From Paulinella micropora (Eukaryota; Cercozoa; Imbricatea; Euglyphida): a DNA stretch of 21,452 nucleotides. Made by a program: the position numbers and the translations under genes. The DNA is taken from positions 236,691 to 258,142 of the forward strand of contig BJOX01000147.1 in NCBI GenBank assembly GCA_009731375.1. The letters run 5' to 3'. The notes below the pieces were generated by a model, which saw nothing but the letters and a program-made list of their open reading frames with translations, was not told where the DNA came from and did no database searches. Of this stretch, positions 10,654 to 19,006 are shown piece after piece (position 1 is the first letter of the stretch; the number at the start of each line of letters is the position of its first letter).

Positions 10654-10926
10654 TCATGGAATGTGCGCGTGTATTACGAGATGTCTGAGCTCCAGGCGTA
10701 TGGAGATCCTTGGCCGTGGAAACGTGCGGCCAGCTCTTAGCTGCTTCGCGAAGTCCGTGCAGACGCGTGCCCACGTGGCGTAGTACCAACCGAGAGAGTT
10801 GGGCTGTGCGTACTCACAGATGAACCGCAACAGCTCTGCAGGAAGTTCAACCAGTGCTGCTGAAGGCCCCGCTGTGGCTGCACGTGACAACAATACCGCC
10901 TTGTCGTCGCGTAACGGCAAGACCTT
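10654..10926 (-). CDS. F-box-like segment, partial
   Basis: The minus-strand frame contains LVELPAELLRFICEYAQ followed by ATWARVCTDFAKQLRAG. This resembles the first two helices of an F-box (LPxELLxxIxxY...W...C..F) and the trailing xVCxxF motif. It is oriented towards the LRR gene, so it may be the N-terminal exon of one F-box/LRR protein, a substrate receptor of SCF ubiquitin ligases. Upstream on the minus strand is a (CT)n tract ending in AG near 10926, which could be a polypyrimidine tract and splice acceptor. The frame further upstream runs into low-complexity sequence and the N gap. The family call is moderate and the linkage to the LRR gene is inferred. Confidence 0.45.
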   Translation of the reverse strand, partial: KVLPLRDDKAVLLSRAATAGPSAALVELPAELLRFICEYAQPNSLGWYYATWARVCTDFAKQLRAGRTFPRPRISIRLELRHLVIHAHIP

Positions 10927-10932
10927 GGAGAA

Positions 10933-10934
<2 letters not shown>

Positions 10935-10976
<42 letters not shown>

Positions 10977-11014
10977 TGTAAATGAGGGGGGGGGGGGGGG
11001 GGGGGGGGGAGGGG
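10935..11014 (+). repeat. (GA)n tract and G-homopolymer
   Basis: A GA repeat (about 10935-10973) is followed by a nearly pure G run (about 10986-11014) that ends at a gap. Homopolymers of this length often break assemblies. Confidence 0.9.
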
Positions 11015-11024
11015 NNNNNNNNNN
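11015..11024. other. Assembly gap (10 N, placeholder size)
   Basis: Ten N directly after a G homopolymer. The same 10-N size recurs at 12187-12196, so the true gap length is probably unknown. Confidence 0.99.
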
Positions 11025-11250
11025 CTTCAGTCGCTTTTGTTGCTGCTGCCATGTGACCGCAGCCAGACTCGCTGCGCCACAGGCCGCCACCAGTGCAAGC
11101 GTATTGTAGCGGTCATGGTGGAGGACAGACATCTGGCAGGACAAGATGGGCCCGTATGACGTTTATGTCCGCGATGGACCCCCCCCCCCCCAACACACAC
11201 ACACGCACACACACGCACACACCACCCTTTTACTTTTGTTGTTGCTGTTG
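11025..11250. other. Host-like spacer with C-run and (CA)n
   Basis: GC-richer unique sequence, then a C-run near 11171-11182 and (CA)n near 11183-11222, then the start of GTT repeats. No gene was recognised. It is the last host-like DNA before the palindrome. Confidence 0.5.
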
Positions 11251-12186
11251 CTGTTGTTGTTGCTGTTGTTGTTGTTGTCGTTGTTGTTGCTGTTGTTGTT
11301 GTTGTTGTTGTTGTGTTTGTTTGTTTGTTTGCTCGCTCGCTCGCTTGCTTCTTGTTTGTTTGTTTGTTTGTTTGTTTTGTTAATGTTGTTGCGGTTGTTG
11401 TTGTTGTTGTTGTTGTTGCTGTTGGGTTTTTTTAATTTTATTTATTTATTTAAATTTAAACTTTTGTTTTCGCACTATACTTAATATATACATATATATA
11501 CATATATATATATATATATCATTTATCTACAAGAGACAGGTCTATCTCGTATATCATAAAATAAGCCTTAGAAACATATAAAACACACACATGAAGACAG
11601 AAAACACACCTATGTTTCACAAAAACACACCTTCGTTTTGACAAAAAAACGACAAACTAAGCACACTAAGAGAGATTTGGTCAAAATGACGACAATTTCA
11701 TCTTCGTTTAATATATATTTTTATGAAATAAAAATATGAAATTGTCGTCATTTTGACCAAATCTCTCTTAGTGTGCTTAGTTTGTCGTTTTTTTGTCAAA
11801 ACGAAGGTGTGTTTTTGTGAAACATAGGTGTGTTTTCTGTCTTCATGTGTGTGTTTTATATGTTTCTAAGGCTTATTTTATGATATACGAGATAGACCTG
11901 TCTCTTGTAGATAAATGATATATATATATATATATGTATATATATGTATATATTAAGTATAGTGCGAAAACAAAAGTTTAAATTTAAATAAATAAATAAA
12001 ATTAAAAAAACCCAACAGCAACAACAACAACAACAACAACAACCGCAACAACATTAACAAAACAAACAAACAAACAAACAAACAAGAAGCAAGCGAGCGA
12101 GCGAGCAAACAAACAAACAAACACAACAACAACAACAACAACAACAGCAACAACAACGACAACAACAACAACAGCAACAACAACAG
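11251..12186. repeat. Perfect long inverted repeat: two 450-base arms, 36-base centre
   Basis: Left arm 11251-11700 and right arm 11737-12186 are reverse complements about a centre at 11718.5. Spot checks at the inner edge (gacaatttca/tgaaattgtc), in the AT-rich middle, and at gttgcggtt (11388) / aaccgcaac (12041) all keep one symmetry axis, so there is no indel. Each arm has, from outside in, GTT repeats, GTTT repeats with a GCTC block, an AT-rich part with TATA repeats, and about 200 bases of unique sequence. The 36-base centre (11701-11736) is not palindromic about that axis but has its own hairpin: ATATTTTTAT (11715-11724) pairs with 11728-11737 around GAA. The right arm ends at an N gap, so its full length is unknown. 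Confidence 0.95.
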
Positions 12187-12196
12187 NNNNNNNNNN
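12187..12196. other. Assembly gap (10 N) at the palindrome/viral boundary
   Basis: Ten N separate the right palindrome arm from the viral-type genes. The physical link between palindrome and viral block is therefore a scaffold join, not contiguous sequence. Confidence 0.99.
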
Positions 12197-12334
12197 ATTA
12201 ATTTACAAGTGGCGGGGAACCATTTTGAACTAAAACGAGAGATAGAGAAAATGAACCAAGAAAAAAGAGATTTTTTACGGCCTAAGAAAAAGCAATCATT
12301 CATATATGTATTAGAAAAAAATAAACCTGTCTAA
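12197..12334 (+). CDS. C-terminal end of an unknown protein, truncated by the gap
   Basis: The frame is open from the gap edge to a TAA at 12332-12334 (45 codons). It reads a charged helical segment with EIEKMNQEKRDFL and ends SFIYVLEKNKPV. Composition and codon use match the viral genes. It is probably the 3' end of a gene whose body lies in the gap or is lost at the palindrome. No family recognised. Confidence 0.4.
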   Translation: MNLQVAGNHFELKREIEKMNQEKRDFLRPKKKQSFIYVLEKNKPV

Positions 12335-12376
12335 TATATAACATACTTCATTTTTTTGAAACAACAACGGGGCAGA

Positions 12377-13344
12377 ATGTGGAACGAAAACGACAGAAAA
12401 TTTATCAAACAATTGAACATAGCAGACACAGAGCAAAAAATATATAATGTCGTATCAAACTTTTTTACAAGTGATGCGAAGCCGTCAAAGGCCTTTCATA
12501 ATGCTATTTTGTTATTATTTAGTAAACAACAACAGAAGACGAAATGCTAAAAGCAATGCAAGTTATTTATCCAAAATACGCCATTATTTATCCAAATACG
12601 ACTTCAAGAAGACAGAGATTAAGCGAAGTGAGAACAAAAGCAATAAAACCAAATCAAACAAAAAAAGTATATGAGATGTCTAAATTAGATAAATATTTCA
12701 ATATCAACGAAGACGAACGAATTGAAATTGTTGAGGGGTATAAAAAAGATGTCAAAGCAAAAAACGAACAAAAAATTCAGATTGATGTGCGGGAGGTAAT
12801 GGCAAAAATGAATGAAATGATTTTAAGCAATGACCCTTATATGAAACTATTGGCTTTAATGTTAGCAATAGGGGCGCGACCCGTTGAGATATTTGATAAA
12901 AACACTTATGAATTAATACCCGACAAACCGAGTTGGCTGAGAGTGGATAATTTAGCAAAAAAGAGAGAGGGGCAAAAAAAGAATTGGACCGAGAGGCCCG
13001 TTGTTTTATTTACTCCTTCTTTCGTTATTAAACAAGTAAATTCAATAAGGAACTACTTCAAGAAAAAGAAAGCAATAATAATCAACGACGACGGACAACT
13101 AGCGAAAGACAAAAACAATGAACTAAACAAACGAATAATAAAAGTGTTTCCTTGGTTGGCAGACTATAAACAAAGGTCTTCAATGTTGCGAAAATTATAT
13201 GCGAGTTTGTCATATACGAATTTTGCTAATCCGAAATTAGAGAATTTCAACACATGGGTTTCCAATGTGTTGGGACATGGTGATATGCTTACTTCATTTA
13301 GTTATAGTTGGGTGAATGTTGCGGACCCCCGTGAGATGATGTAA
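12377..13344 (+). CDS. Tyrosine recombinase / integrase, frameshifted
   Basis: Catalyses DNA strand exchange through a tyrosine-DNA intermediate. An N-terminal fragment (ATG 12377 to TAA 12550) overlaps a 266-residue frame starting at 12544. A single missing base, for example in the AAA before 12544, would join them into about 322 residues with a helical N-terminal region. In the 266-residue part I read Arg112 in GARPVEI, a Lys pair at 139-140 (candidate beta-hairpin Lys), Arg216 in SSMLRKLYA, His245 in LGHGD and Tyr254 in SFSYSW. The His-Tyr spacing of nine is standard for the family. The usual His of the HxxR box is Ser213, a substitution also tolerated in some telomere resolvases. The start at 12377 is the first ATG in an A-rich leader. 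It could be a virus integrase or a hairpin-telomere resolvase; the sequence alone does not decide. Confidence 0.75.
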
Positions 13345-13776
13345 GAAGGAATAAAAACCGAGTTGGAAGAATTGAGACGGAAAATTGACTTATGTCTGAA
13401 TGTCAAAGGGGCCAAAAATGAAAGTGAAAACGAGGACGACGACGGCAAATATAAACCCTTGGGGAAAAAAGCAAGCCGTGAAGATAAGTTTGAGTTATTA
13501 AATAAAATTTGGAATGACTACGGCGGAAAAATAACTAATACGACACTTAGAAAAATAAGCGGAATTGGGGCTGTTATTGTAAATGAGTTTGTAATGAGTA
13601 AAAAGGAAACCACGACGGAGGAAACAAAGCAACCCGAAGCAAAGCAACCCGAAGCAAAGCAAACTGAAGCAAAGCAAACTGAGAAAAAGAAAGCGGGCTA
13701 TAAACTGATAGACGAAAACGGGGTAAGCCAACCAATAAGACGGAGTAGTCGATTGAAAAAAAAGAAAGATATTTAA
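13345..13776 (+). CDS. In-frame extension of the recombinase after TAA: HTH-like, Lys-rich tail
   Basis: This frame follows the recombinase stop (TAA 13342-13344) directly, in the same frame and without an ATG near its start; the first Met is deep inside, in VMSKK. Read-through would give EGIKTELEELRRKIDL, then an acidic linker, a helical segment (FELLNKIWNDYGGKI...TLRKISGIG) that looks like a DNA-binding helix-turn-helix, four AKQ(P/T)E repeats (15-base DNA repeat at about 13621-13690), and a basic end SSRLKKKK. It is best read as the C-terminal domain of the same recombinase, cut by a nonsense change or expressed by read-through. An independent gene with a non-ATG start is less likely. Confidence 0.55.
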   Translation, partial: EGIKTELEELRRKIDLCLNVKGAKNESENEDDDGKYKPLGKKASREDKFELLNKIWNDYGGKITNTTLRKISGIGAVIVNEFVMSKKETTTEETKQPEAKQPEAKQTEAKQTEKKKAGYKLIDENGVSQPIRRSSRLKKKKDI

Positions 13777-13920
13777 TAAAATCGGTCAATAGGTTGCTAT
13801 TGACATTTGTCCAAGGGACTAAATCTCTTTGAATAATGGGGTTTTTGTTTTTTGTTCTGTTTCTTTTTTCTGTTTTTTTTTCTGATTAAAACTTTTAAGA
13901 AATTCAATTAAATTTTTTGG

Positions 13921-13965
13921 TGTGTTGAAAAACACATAAATATTTTAGTGTGTTGAAAAACACAC
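13921..13965. terminator. Two GAAA-loop hairpins between convergent genes
   Basis: TGTGTT-GAAA-AACACA (13921-13936) and GTGTGTT-GAAA-AACACAC (13948-13965) form two near-identical perfect hairpins 11 bases apart, just past the end of a minus-strand gene (stop at 13967) and after the plus-strand recombinase tail (13776). Hairpins at gene 3' ends mark mRNA ends and polyadenylation in mimiviruses and some virophages. I infer a similar role here. Confidence 0.55.
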
Positions 13966-13966
13966 A

Positions 13967-14473
13967 TTAGACGGCGGCCGCGGACGCGGAGACATCCATC
14001 GGCGCGGGTAGGGGATTGCTGGGAGGAATTGCTTGGACAACTCTGTTTAAAGCATCGTCAAATAATACGCCACCCGTAATGAGTTGATGAACCCGTTTAT
14101 ATTGTTGCTCGCCAAATCCTGATATTTTTTGGTGTCCCCCCTGCTGTATCCACTGCTTAAACCTTTTGGTCTCCGTCGTAATTTGCTCCTGCTTGAGTTC
14201 CAAAATTCTAACGAAATCAATATCCTCTGTAATTTCTTTTGCCTCTCTCAATTTCTGCCGTAGGGCTTTAACCTCTTGCTCTTTCTTCGTTCTCGCTTTC
14301 TTCAAAGAAATAATTTTGTGAGACAAAGACTTAATTTCCCCTTCGGTCTTGTCAAGTGAGGCCCGTATTTCATCAACATTATTGCTTAATTTTTTTCGTC
14401 GTTTAATTCGCCGTTCAACTTCGGCATCCGTCTCTGGGGCACTTCTTGAAACAATACTACGGCTGTCGCTCAT
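13967..14473 (-). CDS. Coiled-coil protein, unknown function
   Basis: 168 residues from ATG 14473, reading MSDSRSIVSRS. The open frame extends further upstream to 14632, but that part is hydrophobic and irregular and follows no promoter-like motif, so I prefer 14473. Residues ~25-115 are rich in Lys, Glu, Leu and Arg with heptad spacing, predicting a long coiled coil (for example KALRQKLREAKEITEDID). A compact C-terminal part (FKQWIQQGGHQKISGFGEQQ, then a helical stretch) is followed by a Pro/Ala-rich tail. Small coiled-coil proteins of unknown role are common in this kind of element. It converges on the recombinase gene across the double hairpin. Confidence 0.65.
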   Translation of the reverse strand: MSDSRSIVSRSAPETDAEVERRIKRRKKLSNNVDEIRASLDKTEGEIKSLSHKIISLKKARTKKEQEVKALRQKLREAKEITEDIDFVRILELKQEQITTETKRFKQWIQQGGHQKISGFGEQQYKRVHQLITGGVLFDDALNRVVQAIPPSNPLPAPMDVSASAAAV

Positions 14474-14644
14474 GGTGGCTGGTCTTCTTTTTGCTTTGGA
14501 CAAAAGGACAAAAGTGATCACCTTTGACAAAAATTGGTTGCGCGGGTCTCGGTTTTTAACTGGTGGCGCGGTAAAAGTGCTAACGAAAAAAAAAATAGTT
14601 GTAGGGGCTGTTTCCTTGGTCCCGTCTAACAAATTTATTATAAT

Positions 14645-15025
14645 TTATTTTGCGGTCGTGGTGGCACTCGTAATTATCTCGTCAATAGCGGGTCGTATGT
14701 TGGACATGTAGGAATACAAGACATTTTCGTATTCTTCAATCATTGCTTTATATTTTTCATTTTTCGGCAATCGTTGAAGATTGTCTTTTATTTTGATTAA
14801 TTGTGTGTATGTGTCGGGGGTTGTCGCGTTCAAATAATTTTTGATTTGAGAAATATTTTGAAATGTTTCTTCTGTGGTTGTTGGTGTTGTTAAAAGGCTG
14901 TTTAAGCATTCGTTCAAAGCCTTCAAAAATTTTAATGTGTCGTGTGTGGTGTGTGTGCGGGCTGTGTGAATTACTAAATCAATTTTAGATTTAAAGACTG
15001 CATCACATACACGACAATTAAACAT
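14645..15025 (-). CDS. Small C2H2 zinc-finger protein
   Basis: 126 residues from ATG 15025. An N-terminal classical zinc finger has Cys4, Cys7, His20 and His25 (CRVC...VIHTARTH, spacing C-x2-C-x12-H-x4-H). The rest is helical and polar with a Thr-rich patch and no recognised domain. One finger alone gives weak DNA specificity, so it may act as a dimer, in protein contacts, or as a transcription regulator. It has the same strand and compact spacing as its neighbours. The finger is clear; the function is inferred. Confidence 0.7.
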   Translation of the reverse strand: MFNCRVCDAVFKSKIDLVIHTARTHTTHDTLKFLKALNECLNSLLTTPTTTEETFQNISQIKNYLNATTPDTYTQLIKIKDNLQRLPKNEKYKAMIEEYENVLYSYMSNIRPAIDEIITSATTTAK

Positions 15026-15138
15026 CTCTTATAATTATGTATTATTTTTTTCAAGCAAGTCATTCGTAATTATCACATTCGATTGTCAAATGTATGTTCA
15101 ATTTGTAAAGCCATTTGTTTTAATCTATCAATACTTTT

Positions 15139-15303
15139 TTAATACAATAATTCATCAATTATTGGTTTATGATAGCGGTTTAAATCTTTATAAAGTGCGT
15201 CAATCGTTTGACACGGGATTAAACCCTTATGTTCGTGAAGTCGTCGTGTATTGACAATATTCATCAAATATACCAATTGGTCAAGGTTGTTAATAAAAGA
15301 CAT
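15139..15303 (-). CDS. Small hypothetical protein
   Basis: 54 residues from ATG 15303 (MSFINNLDQLVYLMNIVNTR...ELLY). The open frame continues upstream to 15336, but that stretch overlaps the end of the next gene. The preferred ATG lies 7 bases after the stop of the upstream Cys-rich gene (15311). It is mostly helical, with no motif recognised. Its compact position supports it; length and lack of homology evidence do not. Confidence 0.4.
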   Translation of the reverse strand: MSFINNLDQLVYLMNIVNTRRLHEHKGLIPCQTIDALYKDLNRYHKPIIDELLY

Positions 15304-15310
15304 CGTATAA

Positions 15311-15538
15311 TTAAGGGTCTTCAATAACAAAAGCACTTAAACATTTTTTAGAGCAAAATATCGCGGTTTCATACATTAGACCCGTATCACATATACGATA
15401 AATCGGATTATCAACGAAAGCAAACGATAGCCCGCAACAATCGCATAAATCGCAGTTATGATACACGATATCCCCGTATATAAAACTCTCTATGTAATCC
15501 CGTAGTTCGGTCGGCAGTCGTTTGATAATGTCGGCCAT
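15311..15538 (-). CDS. Small Cys-rich zinc-binding protein with FCSxKC motif
   Basis: 75 residues. The N-terminus (IKRLPTELRDYIESFIYGD) resembles an F-box-like or ankyrin-associated helix (LPxELxxYIxSF). The C-terminal half has Cys29, 32, 34, 35, 50, 62 and 66, ending in FCSKKC, a pattern seen in MYM/TRASH-type zinc fingers. A 41-residue protein at 19770 shares the CxxC...FCSxKC layout, so this looks like an element-specific small zinc-protein family. The role is unknown; DNA or protein binding is plausible. Confidence 0.65.
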   Translation of the reverse strand: MADIIKRLPTELRDYIESFIYGDIVYHNCDLCDCCGLSFAFVDNPIYRICDTGLMYETAIFCSKKCLSAFVIEDP

Positions 15539-15938
15539 TTATCGGGACGCGGTCGGGACGCGGTGGTGTATATGTTATTATCCTTCGGTCAATTCTTATT
15601 CTTTTTTTTCTTTTTTGAAAGAAAGAAAGAAAATATATAATATCCATGTGAAACAAAGAGGAAGCAACAAAACATAAAAAAGAAGCCAAAAAAGGGCGGG
15701 CAAAAAATGGACCTAAAGGCCCAAATCCTGCCCAAAAAAAATTATAAAATCCATATAAAAAATGGATTTCAATTGGAAATTAAAAAAAAAATCAGGCAAA
15801 AATTGGGCCTATAGTCCCAAATCCTGCCCGCCACTTTTAAGCCTCATTAACATAAAATAAGCCTTCGTATTAAGCATAAAAAATATGTGTCTATGAAAAA
15901 TCATATATCTTTAATCCGCGGGGCTGTGTTGGTCTATT
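15539..15938. promoter_or_regulatory. 400-base intergenic region with 96-bp-spaced direct repeats and a hairpin
   Basis: A 37-base element occurs at 15697-15733 and 15793-15829 on the same strand, spacing 96, with 32 of 37 bases identical; the shared core is CCCAAATCCTGCCC. Between them is a perfect hairpin AAATCCAT-7 bases-ATGGATTT (15747-15769). The outermost bases GGCGGGCA (15695-15702) and TGCCCGCC (15825-15832) are an inverted pair. The region follows the helicase stop (15939) and precedes the start of the Cys-rich gene (15538). It may combine a 3' end signal, a promoter and possibly a replication or protein-binding site. No ORF is credible here. Confidence 0.6.
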
Positions 15939-18775
15939 TTATAAATCGTTGTTTTGGTTATATGGTCTCTTTTTATACCCCATAATAACATTCCTAAATT
16001 TTCGTTGTCTGCCGTCAATAAGTGGCTTGTATATTTCCTTACAATAACCCCTTAAGTCGGGGTGATTTTTGATTTTGTCCGCAACAAATTTATTATTATG
16101 AATTTGCCTGTCTCGTTTGGACATATTATCGTATAAGTCGCCCAATTTAAATTCCGCGCACACGTCTTGAATTTGTATAAATTCTTTGTCTTCCGCTTTT
16201 TCATACAACTCATTAAACCACATCATAAAGTCGTCGCAGTTTCTTAAGTAGTATGAAGAAGCCTTTAACACCGTTTCGGGGGTCTCAATTAAGTTATAGC
16301 CTTGTTCAACAAAGTCATTAAATGATTTCGTCAAAATATGAAACAATGATAATTTATAATCGTTAATAAAATCAACGGTTTCATAATATGGATTAGCCTC
16401 ATATATATTGGTCAAATCCGTCAATTTGGTCATTTCTTCTTTTGATTTAAGCAATGTCGGAAATGGAACCACACGCAACCTTCGGACACATCCGCCGTCT
16501 AAATGGTCAATTAATGAAATGTCATTCGCTAACATAAATAATGTGTCCACATTCCTTTTTTCCGTGTTTTTTTCATACAATCCGCGGGCAACAATAGTGT
16601 CGGTCCCCGTCAGAGTTTTAATTGAAGACCCTATTAGATTTTTCTTCGCACTCGGTTCAACAAACACACACGCCCGTTTATTATGTAAATTCGCCAAGCC
16701 TTGGTTCAAATCGCTTTCTTTTGCTTCCTTTGTTATAATGTTGATATGAGCATTAATGTAATATTCGCCCAACATCCCACGATATAATTTCGTCATTAAA
16801 GTATCCTTACCATTACCGCCAGACCCCGTCAGAATAAAGAAATATTGAAGTTGTTGCCCATATAGCCCCGTCGCCATCGCTTGAAGTAGATATTCGCGCA
16901 CATCGTCATAAGGCATAACTTTTTTCAGAAAATCTCGCAGATTGGTAATTGCTTCATCGTTCGGTGGTTTGTAATTATAGCCCACACTCATACAAACATA
17001 ATCATCGGGCTTACCATTACGAAATTCACCTTTTACAAGGTCATACACACCATTATTAAATCCTACCAAATTTGAAGTAATACCAAATGGATTCTTTTTT
17101 TACCGCATATTTCGCTTTTAAGCATTTCACAATACCGCCACGCGGGCTATGGTTCCTTAATTTAATTATCATTTGCTTTTGCTTTTTCTTATACATTTTA
17201 ATGTTTTCATCGCGTTGCTTTATTTTTCCCTCGTCGGTCTCTTGTTGTTTTTCTTTAATCGCAACACTAATGAGAGCATCGGTAAATATCATCATTTCAT
17301 TAAATACGATTGACCCCAGAAAGTTATGAAATATATCATCGTCTCCCGCGTCCCATAAATGCGCATTCGGCGGAAACTCATACACCGCATTATTGAAGCA
17401 GATAAACCTATTTTTATATTTCGCGTGGATAAATTCCGCATAATCGTCGTCATTGCCATCCATAAAGGCTTTTGATTTTTCGCGGTCATAATTGCCATTG
17501 TCAGTTGCTACGGCTACGGCTACGGGTTCGGCCACGGCTACGGGCTCGGCTTCTTTGGTTTTCTTAATTAGTTTTTCAAGATAATCAACGGCTTTATATG
17601 ATTGCCTCTTGTGTTCATATCCGTTTTCTTTAGCCCAGTATAACAATGAGCCGTATTTTAATAATCCCTTTGTGCCAGCATTCCACATTTCAATAATGTC
17701 GTCATCACCCGTAAATTTATCGCTTTGTTTTGAAAAATTCAATAGCCAACGATAAACCAACATCTTTATTGATTTTTTCGTGTTTCAAAGCCTCGCAGGC
17801 TTCCGCAGTCCAACGGATTGCCCAAAGCACTTTTTGCCAATCAGCATAATTATCAGCCATAATAGCGGGTATCCATTTCACAACCTCCTTCAATTCGTCA
17901 GCGGACGCGGGCAAATCTTTCAATATGATATTGGAAAAATCAAAGCAGTCGCCATCAGTGATTTTGTTGTTGTCAGGTGGAATGTCTAACACTTCAAAAG
18001 ACGCTTCTTCAATCCCGCACACCATAACACACGTCGCCCCGTATATCATCCGTATTAGCCATTGCGGGGGATTAATCGGCGGATATTTGTCGGGTCGCAT
18101 TTTCCACTCATACATTTTGCCAGACTTATGAATTGAAGGTGGTAATGTTATTTTTCCCCAATCGTTTTTCAAATCCCAGTCCAATTTGAATTCTTGGTAA
18201 TCGTCATTATCATCTCCTTTTAATCGCATTGTTGGAAATTGTATCATATTTTTGACATTGGACAAATACGGAAGAAAGACATGATAACCACCCCCGCCAG
18301 TTATCGCACGCGGGGCCATTTTAATGAATGTTTTTGTTTCTTCATCCGTTTTGCCAAAGAAGCATAACATCGCTTTGAAAATTTCAACAGAAGTAAATTT
18401 AAGGTCTTTGACGGGTTTATTATCAATGTCTAACACGGAGACATTTGAAAATATACCAGTTCGCATTCCAATGTTTTCGCCTTGCTTAAATTTCCACGGC
18501 TTATTAAAGTCCGCGTCATATTTACGGCCAATTTTTCCCACTGGTATCCCCGTCGGTTTTCCCTTGGTCATTACGATTTTCTCTCGCACAATGGAATAAT
18601 TGAGAGTGTCATAAAGTTCCGCGTATTCCCTCACTTTTTCACAACGTCGCGGGCCATGGTCCCACGGGTTTCCTTTTTCGTCGTTCGTTGCTTTGAATTC
18701 ATAGACGGCGGGCGCCTTGGTTCCCGTAGTGGTTCCCGCGTTCGTGGTCGTGGTCATTGTTGTGGTCTCGCTCAT
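15939..18775 (-). CDS. Primase-polymerase / D5N / SF3 helicase, two frameshifts
   Basis: Replicative primase-helicase, expected to unwind and prime the element's DNA. Frames: 18775-17717, 17763-17056 and 17069-15939. An extra base in a T5/A5 run near 17745 and another in an A7 run near 17095 explain the breaks; without them the length is 2835, 944 residues. The N-terminal part shows archaeo-eukaryotic primase motifs: VLDID with Asp116 and Asp118, GGGGYH 160-165, LPPSIHKSG 211-219. The middle resembles D5N (RFICFNNAVYEF) and leads into NLVGFNNGVYDL. The last frame has Walker A GSGGNGKDT, Walker B ACVFVEP, motif C TLFMLAND and the Arg pair RRLRVVPF, typical of SF3/D5 helicases. I chose ATG 18775 over 18895 because a promoter-like motif (18806-18840) lies between them. 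Alternative: genuine decay. Confidence 0.85.
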
Positions 18776-18805
18776 ATCTTCAACTCTTAATATATTGTTG
18801 TTCGG

Positions 18806-18840
18806 CATTTCTTTAATAGATAATTCCCATATCTTTGAAA
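18806..18840 (-). promoter_or_regulatory. Promoter-like element of the primase-helicase gene
   Basis: 35 bases matching 33 of 35 bases of the element at 19698-19732. On the minus strand it reads two half-motifs, TTTCAAAGATATG and TATTAAAGAAATG, separated by an AT-rich spacer of about nine bases. Its downstream end is 31 bases before ATG 18775. The upstream frame reads through it, which suggests that the residues encoded upstream of 18775 are not the true N-terminus. Confidence 0.6.
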
Positions 18841-18895
18841 GGTCTGGAAGGACCAATTTGACATTGTCGTTTCGTGGCGCATCAACCGATAACAC

Positions 18896-19006
18896 TTTGA
18901 ATGTTATATATTTTCAAATATAAAACTTTCAAAAAAAAATTAAATAAATATTAATAAAATAATAAATATTTTTTATTAAACTTTTTATATATCCATATAA
19001 TATAAT
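18896..19006. promoter_or_regulatory. Divergent AT-rich promoter region
   Basis: About 110 bases, almost all A/T, between the primase-helicase region (-) and the gene starting at 19007 (+). Just before 19007 it has TTTTTATATATCC; a matching TTTTATATATCC precedes the small gene at 19770. This may be a second, plus-strand promoter motif. Confidence 0.45.

Noticed and set aside
11146-12303. Poly-Leu frames on both arms of the palindrome
   Set aside because: GTT repeats read as Leu; the two frames are identical because the arms are identical.
14349-14711. Plus-strand frame of 120 codons between minus-strand genes
   Set aside because: Overlaps the coiled-coil gene and its upstream region, with no promoter motif and irregular composition.
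18776-18895. Upstream 40 codons of the primase-helicase frame
   Set aside because: They contain the promoter-like element at 18806-18840; the ATG at 18775 fits the motif spacing better. Not excluded.
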